Shown in pieces: positions 8,705 to 17,463 of a DNA stretch of 54,507 bases. The DNA is from JABCPE02 sp963530295. Lineage in GTDB: Bacteria > Bacteroidota > Bacteroidia > Flavobacteriales > Weeksellaceae. Location: positions 1-54,507 of the forward strand of contig CAUSCF010000014.1 in NCBI GenBank assembly GCA_963530295.1, given 5' to 3'. Every line of letters starts with the position of its first letter. Positions within the stretch are counted from its first letter, which is position 1. The notes under the pieces are model-generated. The model saw nothing but the letters and a program-made list of their open reading frames with translations, was not told where the DNA came from and did not search any database. The translations under genes were made by a program, and so were the position numbers.

Positions 8705-10087
8705 ATGAATTTCAGAATAGAAAAAGACACTATGGGAGAGGTGCAGGTCCCAGCCGAGAAATACTGGGGAGCACAGACTGAGCGTTCTAGAAACAATTTT
8801 AAAATCGGTGAGGAAGGCTCCATGCCTAGCGAAATCATAGAAGCATTTGCATACTTAAAAAAAGCCGCTGCCTATGCCAACTGCGATTTGGGCGTACTTC
8901 CTTTGGAAAAGCGAGATTTAATAGCCCAAGTCTGTGACGAAATTCTATCTGGAAAACTTTCTAACCAGTTCCCTTTGGTTATATGGCAGACAGGCTCTGG
9001 AACTCAGTCAAACATGAATATAAACGAAGTCATCTCCAACAGAGCACATGTCTTAAATGGCGGAACTTTGGGCGAAAAATCTTCTATTCATCCCAATGAT
9101 GATGTGAATAAGTCCCAATCTTCCAACGATACTTTCCCTACCGCTATGCACATCGCGGCGTACAAAAAATTAGTAGAAAAAACTTTTCCTGCAGTGGAAC
9201 GACTAAGAGATTCTTTAGCTAAAAAATCTGAAGATTTCAAAGACATCATCAAAGTAGGAAGAACCCACCTGATGGATGCCACTCCTCTAACCCTAGGACA
9301 GGAGTTTTCTGGGTACGCGGCACAGCTGGATTACGGACTAAAAGCCTTATCAAACACTCTGGAACACCTTCGAGAGCTGGCGCTGGGAGGAACCGCCGTG
9401 GGAACAGGGCTAAACGCTCCAAAAAACTACGACACAAAAGTCGCGAAATACATCTCTGAATTTACAGGGCTTCCGTTCATCACGGCTCCGAATAAATTTG
9501 AGGCGCTTGCTGCCCATGATGCTATCGTAGAAAGCCATGGAGCACTGAAACAAATCGCGGTTTCATTATTCAAAATAGCCCAAGATATCAGAATGATGGC
9601 TTCTGGTCCTAGAAGTGGCATTGGAGAAATTTTCATCCCAGAAAACGAACCAGGCTCTTCCATTATGCCGGGGAAAGTGAATCCCACTCAGCCAGAGGCT
9701 GTTACTATGGTCTGCGCCCAAATTCTTGGGAATGACACCACTATCTCTTTTGCAGGAACGCAGGGACATTTTGAGCTGAATGTTTTCAAACCTGTGATGG
9801 CTTACAATTTTCTACAATCGGCAGAGCTTCTCGCAGATGCTTGTATCTCGTTCGATGAACACTGCGTATCGGGAATTCTTCCTAATGAATTAAAAATCAA
9901 AAGTTTATTAGAAAATTCACTAATGCTTGTCACAGCGCTAAATCCTCACATCGGCTACGAAAATGCCGCAAAAATCGCTAAATCTGCTTATAACAACGGA
10001 ACAAGCCTAAGAGAGGAGGCTATAAATTCAGGAATGCTCACTGGCGAAGAATTTGACAGCTGGGTCAATCCTAAAGATATGATTTAA
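8705..10087 (+). CDS. fumC: Class II fumarate hydratase
   Basis: 460 residues from the ATG at 8705, the normal length. FumC interconverts fumarate and malate in the TCA cycle without an iron-sulfur cluster. Start, TGSGTQSNMNINEVISNRA (about 97-113), SSNDTFPTAMH (about 139-149), GRTHLMDATPLTLGQE (about 185-200) and the lyase signature GSSIMPGKVN (317-326, with the catalytic serine) are all intact. The ATG at 8684 in the same frame lies inside the promoter box and is rejected. A strong hairpin follows the stop. Confidence 0.98.
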   Translation: MNFRIEKDTMGEVQVPAEKYWGAQTERSRNNFKIGEEGSMPSEIIEAFAYLKKAAAYANCDLGVLPLEKRDLIAQVCDEILSGKLSNQFPLVIWQTGSGTQSNMNINEVISNRAHVLNGGTLGEKSSIHPNDDVNKSQSSNDTFPTAMHIAAYKKLVEKTFPAVERLRDSLAKKSEDFKDIIKVGRTHLMDATPLTLGQEFSGYAAQLDYGLKALSNTLEHLRELALGGTAVGTGLNAPKNYDTKVAKYISEFTGLPFITAPNKFEALAAHDAIVESHGALKQIAVSLFKIAQDIRMMASGPRSGIGEIFIPENEPGSSIMPGKVNPTQPEAVTMVCAQILGNDTTISFAGTQGHFELNVFKPVMAYNFLQSAELLADACISFDEHCVSGILPNELKIKSLLENSLMLVTALNPHIGYENAAKIAKSAYNNGTSLREEAINSGMLTGEEFDSWVNPKDMI

Positions 10088-10105
10088 GTTTTTTAATTAA
10101 ACTAT

Positions 10106-10142
10106 AAAAAATCCATAAAACTAATAGGTTTTATGGATTTTT
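10106..10142. terminator. Terminator after fumC
   Basis: AAAAATCCATAAAAC pairs perfectly with GTTTTATGGATTTTT across a six-base loop. It is flanked by A and T runs, so it can also serve the converging tolC gene. Confidence 0.88.
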
Positions 10143-10166
10143 GTTTTAAATATTTTTCTCCAAAAT

Positions 10167-11498
10167 CTATTCTGAAAGTCCAACCAAAGTGCCTTTTGCG
10201 TAAAACTCCAGCAGTTTGACTTGATATAAATAATTGTATTTCGCTTGTGCTGCCGCGCCTTGGGCATTTACATAATTATTTCTCGCTGTATTTAGATCGT
10301 AGATGGATGATTTCCCTGCCTGATAGCTCTTTTCCATGAAATCCAATGCCAGTTTTGAGCTTTTCTCGGCTTCCACCGCCGATTTATAAACCTCAAAATT
10401 ATTTTCTGCTGTATATTCCGCTTTTTGGATATTTTGTAAAAGTTCTTGTTTTTGCTGCCACAGGTTGTTTTTGGCTATATCTTCATTTATTTTAGCCTGT
10501 TCTACTTGTATTTTTGTAATTCCTTTGTTAAAAATAGGAATGTTTGCGCTAAGTCCTATTTGCTGACCAAAATTATCCTTATACTGCTGACCGAAATTTC
10601 TACCACCATCATTATTAAACGAATTGAAATAAAATGTCCCGACGCCCGCACTGGCTGTAATGGACGGAAGGAAACCCGTATTTGCTATTTTTGTCTGCAT
10701 CTCAGAGGCTTTTATTCTCGCTTCTGCTCCCTTTATCTGCGGATGCCAGCTGTAAGCCTTTTCCAAAACTTCACTTACCGAAAAATCAGTTTTTTCTACA
10801 TTTTCTGCCACATCCCAGCCTGCTACATCAAAGTCCTTGTAATCTTCTAACTGAAGCAGTAAAGCCAATGAAAATAGTGCGTTTTTGGTGTTTACTTCAG
10901 CTGATTTCATGTTTTGATATTCCCTTGCCATAGAGGCGTTTGCTTCCGCTAAAACCGTTTGGGAAGTTGTCCCTACTTTGGTGGTTATTTGGGCTTTTTC
11001 ATAGACTTTTTGTGCGTTTTCATAGGCGGATTTATTGATATTTTCCACTTCTCTATTCAGCAAAATATTCAAATACTGCTGGGCTATCTGAAGGGAAATA
11101 TCGCTTTTTATCCTTTCCAAATCATAGGTGCTGGCTTCCACCTCATACTGAGATTTTTGGATTTGTTTTTCGAGTCGGCTTCCGTTGTAGAGGGTCACAC
11201 TTGCACCGATGTTCACAGAATTATTAAAATTATCATTTCTTCTATGGTTACCGAAAACATCTTGATTTTGACCAAAATTAGCTGTATTGCTCACCGTTGC
11301 CGATACGCTCGGAATACGCTCTTTTTTAGCAGTTTTTAGATTATTTTCCTGATTGGTTTTTTCCAGTCTGCTCTGTTTGATGTGCAGATTATGTTCAAAA
11401 GCATAATGTATACACTCCTGCAATGTCCACTTTTTCTGGGCATTGACCACAGAAAAAGAAAAGAAAAAAACAAGGAAAATAATTTTATAAAGTTTCAT
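10167..11498 (-). CDS. TolC family outer-membrane efflux protein
   Basis: 443 residues. A signal peptide ends at VVNAQ (about residue 20), and the protein opens with WTLQECIHYAFEHNLHIKQSRLE, the classic first helix of the OEP (TolC) repeat. Two OEP repeats with long coiled-coil helices follow (near 100-215 and 320-435). The protein forms the outer-membrane duct of tripartite efflux pumps. The matching inner-membrane parts are the MacAB-like genes at 12924-17361, transcribed away from it and separated by an accessory insertion. The 98-residue gene upstream ends four bases before this ATG and is probably cotranscribed. Confidence 0.93.
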   Translation of the reverse strand: MKLYKIIFLVFFFSFSVVNAQKKWTLQECIHYAFEHNLHIKQSRLEKTNQENNLKTAKKERIPSVSATVSNTANFGQNQDVFGNHRRNDNFNNSVNIGASVTLYNGSRLEKQIQKSQYEVEASTYDLERIKSDISLQIAQQYLNILLNREVENINKSAYENAQKVYEKAQITTKVGTTSQTVLAEANASMAREYQNMKSAEVNTKNALFSLALLLQLEDYKDFDVAGWDVAENVEKTDFSVSEVLEKAYSWHPQIKGAEARIKASEMQTKIANTGFLPSITASAGVGTFYFNSFNNDGGRNFGQQYKDNFGQQIGLSANIPIFNKGITKIQVEQAKINEDIAKNNLWQQKQELLQNIQKAEYTAENNFEVYKSAVEAEKSSKLALDFMEKSYQAGKSSIYDLNTARNNYVNAQGAAAQAKYNYLYQVKLLEFYAKGTLVGLSE

Positions 11499-11502
11499 AT
11501 TT

Positions 11503-11799
11503 TTATTTTATACTACTCAGTATCACATCATTATAATGAACCAATTCTGGAATAGCAGCACAATCCATATTGATGATTTGAACATTATTTTTATCAAGTG
11601 TAGCGAACAAATCATTCTGCTTATTCATAGGAACGAATCCGAAATGATAATATTTCTTTTTATTGTTTTTTATATCATTTTGGGCTTGTTTTTCAAATTC
11701 TATGTATTTATCGTTATTTTTATTAGATTGATAATAGGAATAACCTACAAATGAAACAGCTACAACGATTACAGTTAATACAATATATTTTATTTTCAT
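11503..11799 (-). CDS. Small membrane-anchored protein of unknown function
   Basis: 98 residues. One N-terminal hydrophobic segment (residues 4-22) is followed by a charged region, FEKQAQNDIKNNKKKYYHFGFVP, and a short cysteine-containing tail. I do not recognise a named family. The pattern of a signal anchor plus 'QAQxDIKNxKxxYYxFG' resembles short hypothetical proteins seen in Chryseobacterium-type genomes, but I recall this only loosely. It ends four bases before the tolC ATG, so it is translationally close to the efflux duct. It is more AT-rich than the flanking pump genes. Confidence 0.65.
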   Translation of the reverse strand: MKIKYIVLTVIVVAVSFVGYSYYQSNKNNDKYIEFEKQAQNDIKNNKKKYYHFGFVPMNKQNDLFATLDKNNVQIINMDCAAIPELVHYNDVILSSIK

Positions 11800-11832
11800 A
11801 ATAATTATATTTTAAAGAAAATAAGCCTATTA

Positions 11833-12492
11833 TCATTTTACTTGAAATACATCTAAATTTACTGATGGAGACACAAATAATATTTTCTGCCATGATTCCC
11901 CTTTTTTTCTAGAAAATCCACCCTTTAAAAGTCCGCCACTAAAATATATATGCCCATCGAAGTAATCTAAAATTTTAAAACCAATAAAAAAAGTTCCCTT
12001 TAGGTTTATTTCTTTATCCTCTACATTAATTCTTAATTCATTATTAATAATTGTTGATTTATCTAAAACAACTATTAATTTTTCTTTTAAAATAGATTCA
12101 TTGGGAATGCTTTTTTTTTCATTATATATATTAACTTCTATTCTTACTGGGGTTTTCGTAACAAACTGTGCTATGTTTATATTAATACTCCTAATTCTTA
12201 TTTCTTTATTTGTTGTTAGTTTTGTAGCGAATTCTTTATATAATGAATCCTTATTTCTGTTTGGGTATATAGCAAAAACTATTTTTTGAGATTTAGATCT
12301 TAATCCTATATTTTTACTTTTACTTTTATTTTTATTTTTTTGGATAACCACCTCAGGAATAACTTTAATAGTATCCTTATTTTGAGTTTCTACATTATAT
12401 TTTTCTATAATTTGTGCTTTTACACATCCTCCACCAAATCCTATAGATATCAATATTAGTGTCCTATAACATAAAAATATTATCCCATTCAT
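11833..12492 (-). CDS. Secreted hypothetical protein with carboxypeptidase-regulatory-associated C-terminal domain
   Basis: 219 residues when started at the ATG at 12492, which gives a signal peptide ending in GGGCVKAQ. The frame is open further up to 12561, but that extra part is the LanC-like stub described separately. A spacer rich in Asn/Lys/Ser follows the signal. The domain from about residue 60 (IVFAIYPNRNKDS, then RIEVNIYNEKKSIP, LKGTFFIGFKIL) resembles the beta-rich module often found in Bacteroidota surface proteins after a carboxypeptidase-like regulatory domain. Function is unknown. Base composition is far more AT-rich than in neighbours, suggesting transfer. Confidence 0.6.
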   Translation of the reverse strand: MNGIIFLCYRTLILISIGFGGGCVKAQIIEKYNVETQNKDTIKVIPEVVIQKNKNKSKSKNIGLRSKSQKIVFAIYPNRNKDSLYKEFATKLTTNKEIRIRSININIAQFVTKTPVRIEVNIYNEKKSIPNESILKEKLIVVLDKSTIINNELRINVEDKEINLKGTFFIGFKILDYFDGHIYFSGGLLKGGFSRKKGESWQKILFVSPSVNLDVFQVK

Positions 12493-12600
12493 TTTTTTAT
12501 CTTTGTTTATAATACTAAGCAATGTCATTCCAATTCCACCAAATCCATTAATTAGACCCATATCTGGTGTATATTTATATTGTTTTTTGTAATATGTAAA
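12475..12600 (-). pseudogene. C-terminal stub of a LanC-like lanthionine cyclase
   Basis: Translated on the minus strand from 12600, the frame reads FTYYKKQYKYTPD and then MGLINGFGGIGMTLLSIINK. This matches the conserved end of LanC-family cyclases, where a 'tP-x-LGLLnGlaGIGlaLLsl' block precedes a short tail. A stop (TAG) sits directly upstream and no other part of the enzyme is present. The stub is fused in frame to the following secreted-protein gene, so at least one deletion has joined them. LanC enzymes close thioether rings in lanthipeptides. Recognition is by motif only. Confidence 0.5.
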
Positions 12601-12779
12601 CTATAAAAGCTCTCTATTTTATAATCTTGTGTTAATTTTTCTTCACTTGCCAGCCGTCCATAGATTTCACCTATTTTGTATACCACAAAAAGAAAACAGA
12701 AAAATATTACCATTATACACACCGCCCTCCACGGTCATTTAGGAAGATAAGAAATTAGTTTCTCAAATGTTGCTTCCAT
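12552..12779 (-). pseudogene. Small membrane protein gene interrupted by an in-frame TGA
   Basis: From ATG 12779 the frame gives MEATFEKLISYLPK, then TGA at 12737-12735, and continues in the same frame with PWRAVCIMVIFFCFLFVVYK and then IGEIYGRLASEEK. The amphipathic start, a tryptophan and one membrane helix followed by GEIYGRL look like one original small membrane protein. The part after the stop could restart at ATG 12713 and give 53 residues. The tail overlaps the LanC stub in another frame, so the original 3' end was probably lost. Function unknown. Confidence 0.45.
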
Positions 12780-12882
12780 TATTTTATCATTTTTTTCTTG
12801 GCGAATATCAGAATTTTTCTTGTAAAAAACTATTTTTTGTTTAAGATTTTTATTATTTAATGAATATTTATCACAAAATTAG

Positions 12883-12890
12883 TAAATTTG
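12883..12890 (+). promoter_or_regulatory. TAnnTTTG (-7) box for the MacAB-type operon
   Basis: TAAATTTG lies 33 bases upstream of the ATG at 12924. The -33 element is not clear. The rest of the 12562-12923 gap holds the two gene remnants on the minus strand; I see nothing else in it. Confidence 0.5.
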
Positions 12891-12923
12891 TCAAAAATGT
12901 TGCTGCTGTTTAAATAAATTCAT

Positions 12924-13613
12924 ATGGTTTTTATTAAAGATTTACAAAAATCCTACGATATCGGAAAATCCAAACTTCATGTTTTGAAGGGAATCAATCT
13001 GGATATTTCAGAGGGAGAGTTCGTGTCCATCATGGGTTCATCAGGTTCTGGGAAATCCACCCTGCTGAACATCATCGGGATTTTGGATCAAAAAGACAGC
13101 GGAATCTACGAGCTGGATGGCATTCCCATAGAGCATCTCAACGAAGCCAAAGCCGCAGAATACCGCTCTAGGTTTTTAGGATTTGTATTTCAGTCGTTTA
13201 ACCTCATCAGCTATAAAACTGCTTTGGAAAATGTAGCACTTCCGCTCTATTATCAAAATGTAAGCAGAAAAGAACGAAACCAAAGAGCCCTAGATTATTT
13301 GGAAAAAGTAGGACTTGCAGACTGGGCCAACCGCCTGCCGAACGAGCTTTCGGGAGGACAGAAACAAAGAGTAGCCATCGCCAGAGCCCTCATCACTGAC
13401 CCGAGAATCATCCTAGCTGATGAGCCGACAGGAGCTTTGGACAGCAAAACCACCCACGACATTATGAAACTTCTGCAAGAAATCAATAATCAAGGAAAAA
13501 CCATCATCATCGTAACCCACGAGCCCGATGTAGCAGCGCAGACAAAGAGAAATGTATTCCTAAAAGACGGCATCATAGAGAGTGATGAAGTCATAGAACA
13601 ATTTGTTTTATAA
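12924..13613 (+). CDS. ABC transporter ATP-binding protein, MacB/LolD type
   Basis: 229 residues, a complete ATPase subunit. Walker A GSSGSGKST is at 38-46, the Q-loop near VFQSFNLI, the signature LSGGQ at 142-146, and Walker B IILADEP at 162-168 followed by TGALDS and the H-loop VTHEP. The sequence class (MacB/LolD/FtsE-like) drives mechanotransmission permeases rather than channel importers. First gene of a four-gene operon with two FtsX-like permeases and a MacA-like adaptor. Together with TolC it should form an efflux pump for a peptide, antibiotic or lipid; the substrate is unknown. Confidence 0.94.
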   Translation: MVFIKDLQKSYDIGKSKLHVLKGINLDISEGEFVSIMGSSGSGKSTLLNIIGILDQKDSGIYELDGIPIEHLNEAKAAEYRSRFLGFVFQSFNLISYKTALENVALPLYYQNVSRKERNQRALDYLEKVGLADWANRLPNELSGGQKQRVAIARALITDPRIILADEPTGALDSKTTHDIMKLLQEINNQGKTIIIVTHEPDVAAQTKRNVFLKDGIIESDEVIEQFVL

Positions 13614-13643
13614 ACATATTTTTAAATAAAAACCAACAAAAAA

Positions 13644-14867
13644 ATGTTTGATTTAGACCGCTGGCAGGAGATTTTTAGTTCTATTCGGAGCAATATGCTT
13701 CGGACAGTGCTTTCTGGTTTTACAGTAGCGCTGGGACTTTACATTTTCATTGTTCTTTTTGGAATCGGAACAGGTCTGAAAAACGCCTTTAATGACGGTT
13801 TTAGAAGCGCACAAAACCTAATTTCTATTTCCTCTGGGCGGACTTCCCTTGCCTATGCTGGACTTCAGGCGGATAGGCTCATCAGTTTTAATAATGATGA
13901 TTTAGAGGCAGTTACCACTGAAAACAAAAAAAACATAGAATATTCCTCGCCGATATATTCCACCTTTTGGACAGTGAAATACGGCAAAGAAAGCGGCAAC
14001 TACGGCATAAACGGCGCTGGTGAAGAGGAAGTCTACATCAAAAACAGAACGGTTTTGGATGGGCGGTATCTTTCGCCTGCGGATATCAAAGAAAATAGAA
14101 ATGTAGCAGTCATCGGTAAAATGGTGCATCGCGACCTCATCAAAAACGGAAATCCCATCGGTAAAGAACTGGATATCAATGGAACTATATTCAAAGTCAT
14201 CGGTGTTTTTTCTGATAACCAAGGTGACTGGGCAGAGCGAAGCATCAGTATTCCCATTACCACCATGCAGCAACTTAAAAAAAGTTCTGATACCATTTCT
14301 GAAATTTCTCTAACCTACAACATGGAACTCTCTCCTGATGAGGCGATACAATTTGGAGAAGAGCTAAAAAACCAGCTTCAGGAGCGAAAAAAAGTTTCAC
14401 CAGAGGACGAACAGGCGATTTGGGTTTTCAATAATGCTGAAAATACCAAAAACGGAACCATGTTCCTGAGTGTAATCATCATCATCGTAGGTTTTATAGG
14501 AATCGGGACGCTTGTTGCAGGGATTATCGGCATTAGCAACATCATGGTTTACATCGTAAAAGAGCGAACATTGGAAATAGGAATACGAAAAGCCATAGGA
14601 GCAAGGCCTATAAGCATCGTGATTCTTATCTTACAAGAAAGCATTGTAATTACGGTTTTATCGGGGATTATTGGAGTTATTTTAGGGGTTCTTTCGCTGA
14701 GGCTGATTGGCAATAATTTACGAGAATATTTCATTTTAGACCCAAATGTAGGCTGGGGAGCGATATTTTCAGCATTTGTTTGTTTAGTCATTTCAGGAGC
14801 GGTGGCAGGCTTTGTCCCAGCATACCGAGCTTCAAAAATCAAACCAATAGAAGCGCTGAGAGGCTGA
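13644..14867 (+). CDS. ABC transporter permease, MacB/FtsX type (first copy)
   Basis: 407 residues with the MacB topology: one N-terminal membrane helix (about 20-40, FTVALGLYIFIVLFGIGTG), a large periplasmic domain (about 45-275), then three C-terminal helices containing the FtsX motif ERTLEIGIRKAIGARP. It starts 30 bases after the ATPase gene and is followed by a second, divergent permease. The two probably pair as a heterodimer, a common arrangement in Bacteroidota where ATPase and permease are separate polypeptides. Confidence 0.92.
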   Translation: MFDLDRWQEIFSSIRSNMLRTVLSGFTVALGLYIFIVLFGIGTGLKNAFNDGFRSAQNLISISSGRTSLAYAGLQADRLISFNNDDLEAVTTENKKNIEYSSPIYSTFWTVKYGKESGNYGINGAGEEEVYIKNRTVLDGRYLSPADIKENRNVAVIGKMVHRDLIKNGNPIGKELDINGTIFKVIGVFSDNQGDWAERSISIPITTMQQLKKSSDTISEISLTYNMELSPDEAIQFGEELKNQLQERKKVSPEDEQAIWVFNNAENTKNGTMFLSVIIIIVGFIGIGTLVAGIIGISNIMVYIVKERTLEIGIRKAIGARPISIVILILQESIVITVLSGIIGVILGVLSLRLIGNNLREYFILDPNVGWGAIFSAFVCLVISGAVAGFVPAYRASKIKPIEALRG

Positions 14868-14893
14868 TGTTAATTCATTAAAAAAGAAGCAAA

Positions 14894-16156
14894 ATGAATA
14901 TTATTTTCAAAAAAGATACTTGGCAGGAAATTTATTATTCACTGAGAAATAATAAACTTCGGACTTTCCTTACTATGATTGGCGTGGGCTGGGGAATGTT
15001 CCTGTATGTCACGCTTTTAGGAGCAGCCAAGGGAATGGAAAACGGCTTCAACAAGTTGTTTTCAAGTTTTGCTACAAATAGTATTTTCCTCTGGGGACAA
15101 GAAACTTCTATCCCTTATGACGGCTTTCCAAAGGGCAGAACCATAGACCCGCACCTTTCGGATATAGAATATTTAAAAAAGAAAATTCCTGAAATAGACT
15201 ACATCGCTCCACAAAACTCAAAAGGAAATTTCGGATCAGCAGGAGTGCTGATGACGAGAGGAGGAAAAAGCATCACTTACAGCCTCAATGGCGACTACCC
15301 TATCGGAAATAAAATCTCTGAAAAAAAGCTGATATACGGAAGATACCTGAATGATTCCGATGTTTCTGAAAACAAAAATGTAGTGGTCATCGGTGAGCAG
15401 ATTTACAAAACACTTTTTGAGGCGGGAGAAAATCCTATCGGAAAATCCATCAACATAAAAGGCGTGTTTTTCAATGTGATAGGCGTTTTCAGAATGAAAA
15501 GAAAAGTGGGAATAGAGAGTGACCAAACGGCCATAATTCCGCTTTCTACTTTTACTCAGTTGTTTAACGAAGGCGATAAAGTTGGTGTTTTATCCATTGT
15601 TTCTAAACCCGATGCAGATGTGAGCATCGTGGAAGAAAAAGTAAAATCCGAACTAAAAACCAAATACAGAGTTTCGCCCGAAGACACCAATGCTTTTGGG
15701 GCTTTTAACCTTGGGAAAGAATTTAAGAAACTCACAGGATTTCTTGACGGCATGCAGCTTTTGACCATCATCGTGGGGACGCTTACCATCATCGCTGGGG
15801 TCATTGCGATATCCAATATCCTGCTCATCACCGTGAAAGAAAGAACCAAAGAAATAGGAATCCGCCGAGCTTTGGGAGCAAAACCCTCCGAGGTGAGAAA
15901 CCAAATTTTACTGGAAAGCGTGGTCATTACTTTATCCTCTGGTTTGGCTGGATTTATACTGGGGATGCTGGTTTTGATGCTTTTAAGCCTTGCCACCCAA
16001 AACCAAGATGACATTCCGTTTTACAATCCTACTGTTAATTATGGAAATGTATTCGGAGCAATGGCGATAATGGTTTTTCTCGGACTGATAATAGGCATGA
16101 TTCCCGCACAAAGAGCCATAAGCATCCGCCCGATAGATGCATTAAGAAGTGAATAA
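14894..16156 (+). CDS. ABC transporter permease, MacB/FtsX type (second copy)
   Basis: 420 residues with the same layout as the preceding permease: opening WQEIYYSLRNNKLRTFLTMI, a large periplasmic part, then the FtsX block ERTKEIGIRRALGAKPSEV and three C-terminal helices. Similarity to the 13644-14867 product is clear at both ends and weak in the periplasmic domain, so the pair arose by an old duplication. The 26-base spacing fits one operon. Confidence 0.92.
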   Translation: MNIIFKKDTWQEIYYSLRNNKLRTFLTMIGVGWGMFLYVTLLGAAKGMENGFNKLFSSFATNSIFLWGQETSIPYDGFPKGRTIDPHLSDIEYLKKKIPEIDYIAPQNSKGNFGSAGVLMTRGGKSITYSLNGDYPIGNKISEKKLIYGRYLNDSDVSENKNVVVIGEQIYKTLFEAGENPIGKSINIKGVFFNVIGVFRMKRKVGIESDQTAIIPLSTFTQLFNEGDKVGVLSIVSKPDADVSIVEEKVKSELKTKYRVSPEDTNAFGAFNLGKEFKKLTGFLDGMQLLTIIVGTLTIIAGVIAISNILLITVKERTKEIGIRRALGAKPSEVRNQILLESVVITLSSGLAGFILGMLVLMLLSLATQNQDDIPFYNPTVNYGNVFGAMAIMVFLGLIIGMIPAQRAISIRPIDALRSE

Positions 16157-16185
16157 CAAAGTTGAATTTTAAATATAAAAAAATA

Positions 16186-17361
16186 ATGAAAAAGGTAATT
16201 TATGCCATTCTTGGATTAGTTGCTGTTGCTGTGTTGGCATCGACTGTAATGTATTTGATAAAATCCAATTCCGCCGAAAGCAAGGAATTTCTTACAAGAA
16301 AGCCCACTGTGCAAGATATGGAGGACAAAGTGATGGCTACGGGAAAAATCGTTCCTAAAGAAGAAATAGAAATAAAACCCAATATTTCTGGGATTGTTGA
16401 CCAAATTCTCGTGAAAGAAGGCGACAAAGTAACAGCTGGACAGCTCATCGCCACGCTGAGAATCGTTCCGAGTGTAGCCGATGTGAACAATGCCCAGCAG
16501 CAGGTAAGTAATGCCCAACTCCAAATAAACAACGCAAGAACTAATCTTGCCAATCAAAAACAGCAGTTTGCGATGCAGGAAAGCCTTTACAAGCAAGGCG
16601 TTATCTCCAAACAAGAGTTTCTAACTTCCCAACAGCAGCTCTACAGCGCCGAACAAAATGTGAAAAATGCCCAACAGCAATTTTCCACTGCACAAAAAAA
16701 CTTGCAGATTGCCAGAACTGGCGCTACTCCTGAGCTACAAAGCATGGCCACTACTCAAATCCGTTCCAAAGCAAGCGGCACTGTCCTAGAAGTTCCTGTG
16801 AAAATAGGAAACCAAGTGATAGAGGCCAATTCCTTCAATGCAGGAACTACCATCTGCTCCATCGCAGACCTGAACTCACTCATTTTTGAAGGAAAAATAG
16901 ATGAAGCGCAGGCAGGAAAAATAAAAGAAGGCATGAATATGAATGTAGTGATAGGCGCCCTCCAGAACAAAGCTTTTTCAGGGAAAGTGACTCTCATCGC
17001 ACCAAAAGGAACAGAAGAAAGCGGAACTATAAAATTCCCTATAAAAGGCGATGTGTTTAACCCTAATAATGAATACATTCGCGCAGGATTCTCTGCAAAT
17101 GGAGAAATTATCCTCAGTTCGCAGAAAAACGCCCTTCTTTTAGATGAATCCCTTATCCAATACGAAAAAGTGAACGGAAAAGATGTCCCTTTTGTGGAAG
17201 TAAAACAGGGTGATGGTTCATTTAAAAAGGCTTTTGTAAAATTAGGCGCGAGCGATGGTATCAATGTGCAGGTGCTTTCTGGAATTGACAAAAATTCTGA
17301 AATAAAAGTCTGGAACCCTTCCGACAAAGACAAAGAAGAACTGAAAGAAAAGAATAAATAA
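16186..17361 (+). CDS. Efflux periplasmic adaptor subunit (MacA/HlyD family)
   Basis: 391 residues from ATG 16186; the frame could begin at a TTG at 16162 but the ATG gives the normal signal anchor MKKVIYAILGLVAVAVLAST. A lipoyl half-motif (EIEIKPNISGIVDQILVKEGDKVTAGQLIATL, near 60-90) is followed by a long coiled coil rich in Gln and Asn (about 95-190), the second lipoyl half, and beta-barrel and membrane-proximal domains. It bridges the MacB-like permeases to TolC. It closes the operon 29 bases after the second permease. Confidence 0.92.
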   Translation: MKKVIYAILGLVAVAVLASTVMYLIKSNSAESKEFLTRKPTVQDMEDKVMATGKIVPKEEIEIKPNISGIVDQILVKEGDKVTAGQLIATLRIVPSVADVNNAQQQVSNAQLQINNARTNLANQKQQFAMQESLYKQGVISKQEFLTSQQQLYSAEQNVKNAQQQFSTAQKNLQIARTGATPELQSMATTQIRSKASGTVLEVPVKIGNQVIEANSFNAGTTICSIADLNSLIFEGKIDEAQAGKIKEGMNMNVVIGALQNKAFSGKVTLIAPKGTEESGTIKFPIKGDVFNPNNEYIRAGFSANGEIILSSQKNALLLDESLIQYEKVNGKDVPFVEVKQGDGSFKKAFVKLGASDGINVQVLSGIDKNSEIKVWNPSDKDKEELKEKNK

Positions 17362-17403
17362 ACTTTCTTGGCGAAAAAAGTTTATACTTTCAATTTTATT
17401 TGT

Positions 17404-17411
17404 TACATTTG
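17404..17411 (+). promoter_or_regulatory. TAnnTTTG (-7) box for rpsP-rimM
   Basis: TACATTTG lies 52 bases upstream of the rpsP ATG, leaving a leader of roughly 45-50 bases. The leader contains GGGACGAGTTCCC, a small inverted repeat (GGGA/TCCC) whose role is unknown. Confidence 0.5.
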
Positions 17412-17463
17412 CGGACTTAAAAAATATTAACAGGGACGAGTTCCCACTAAATCAATTTTAATT

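Noticed and set aside
8638..8838. N-terminal extension of the phosphodiesterase to 8838
   Set aside because: It would run antisense through the fumC start and both promoters, and the ATG at 8637 gives a clean lipoprotein signal.
13295..13486. Open frames on the strand opposite the ABC ATPase and permeases
   Set aside because: They are shadows of clearly real genes with full motif sets; their translations show no domain or signal.
11833..17361. An intact lanthipeptide biosynthesis cluster
   Set aside because: Only a C-terminal LanC stub is found; no precursor peptide, dehydratase or peptidase-containing exporter is visible, and the ABC genes are of the generic MacAB kind.
17361..17384. Terminator after the MacA-like gene (AAACTTT/AAAGTTT)
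   Set aside because: The stem is weak with bulges and no T-run follows, so I do not list it.
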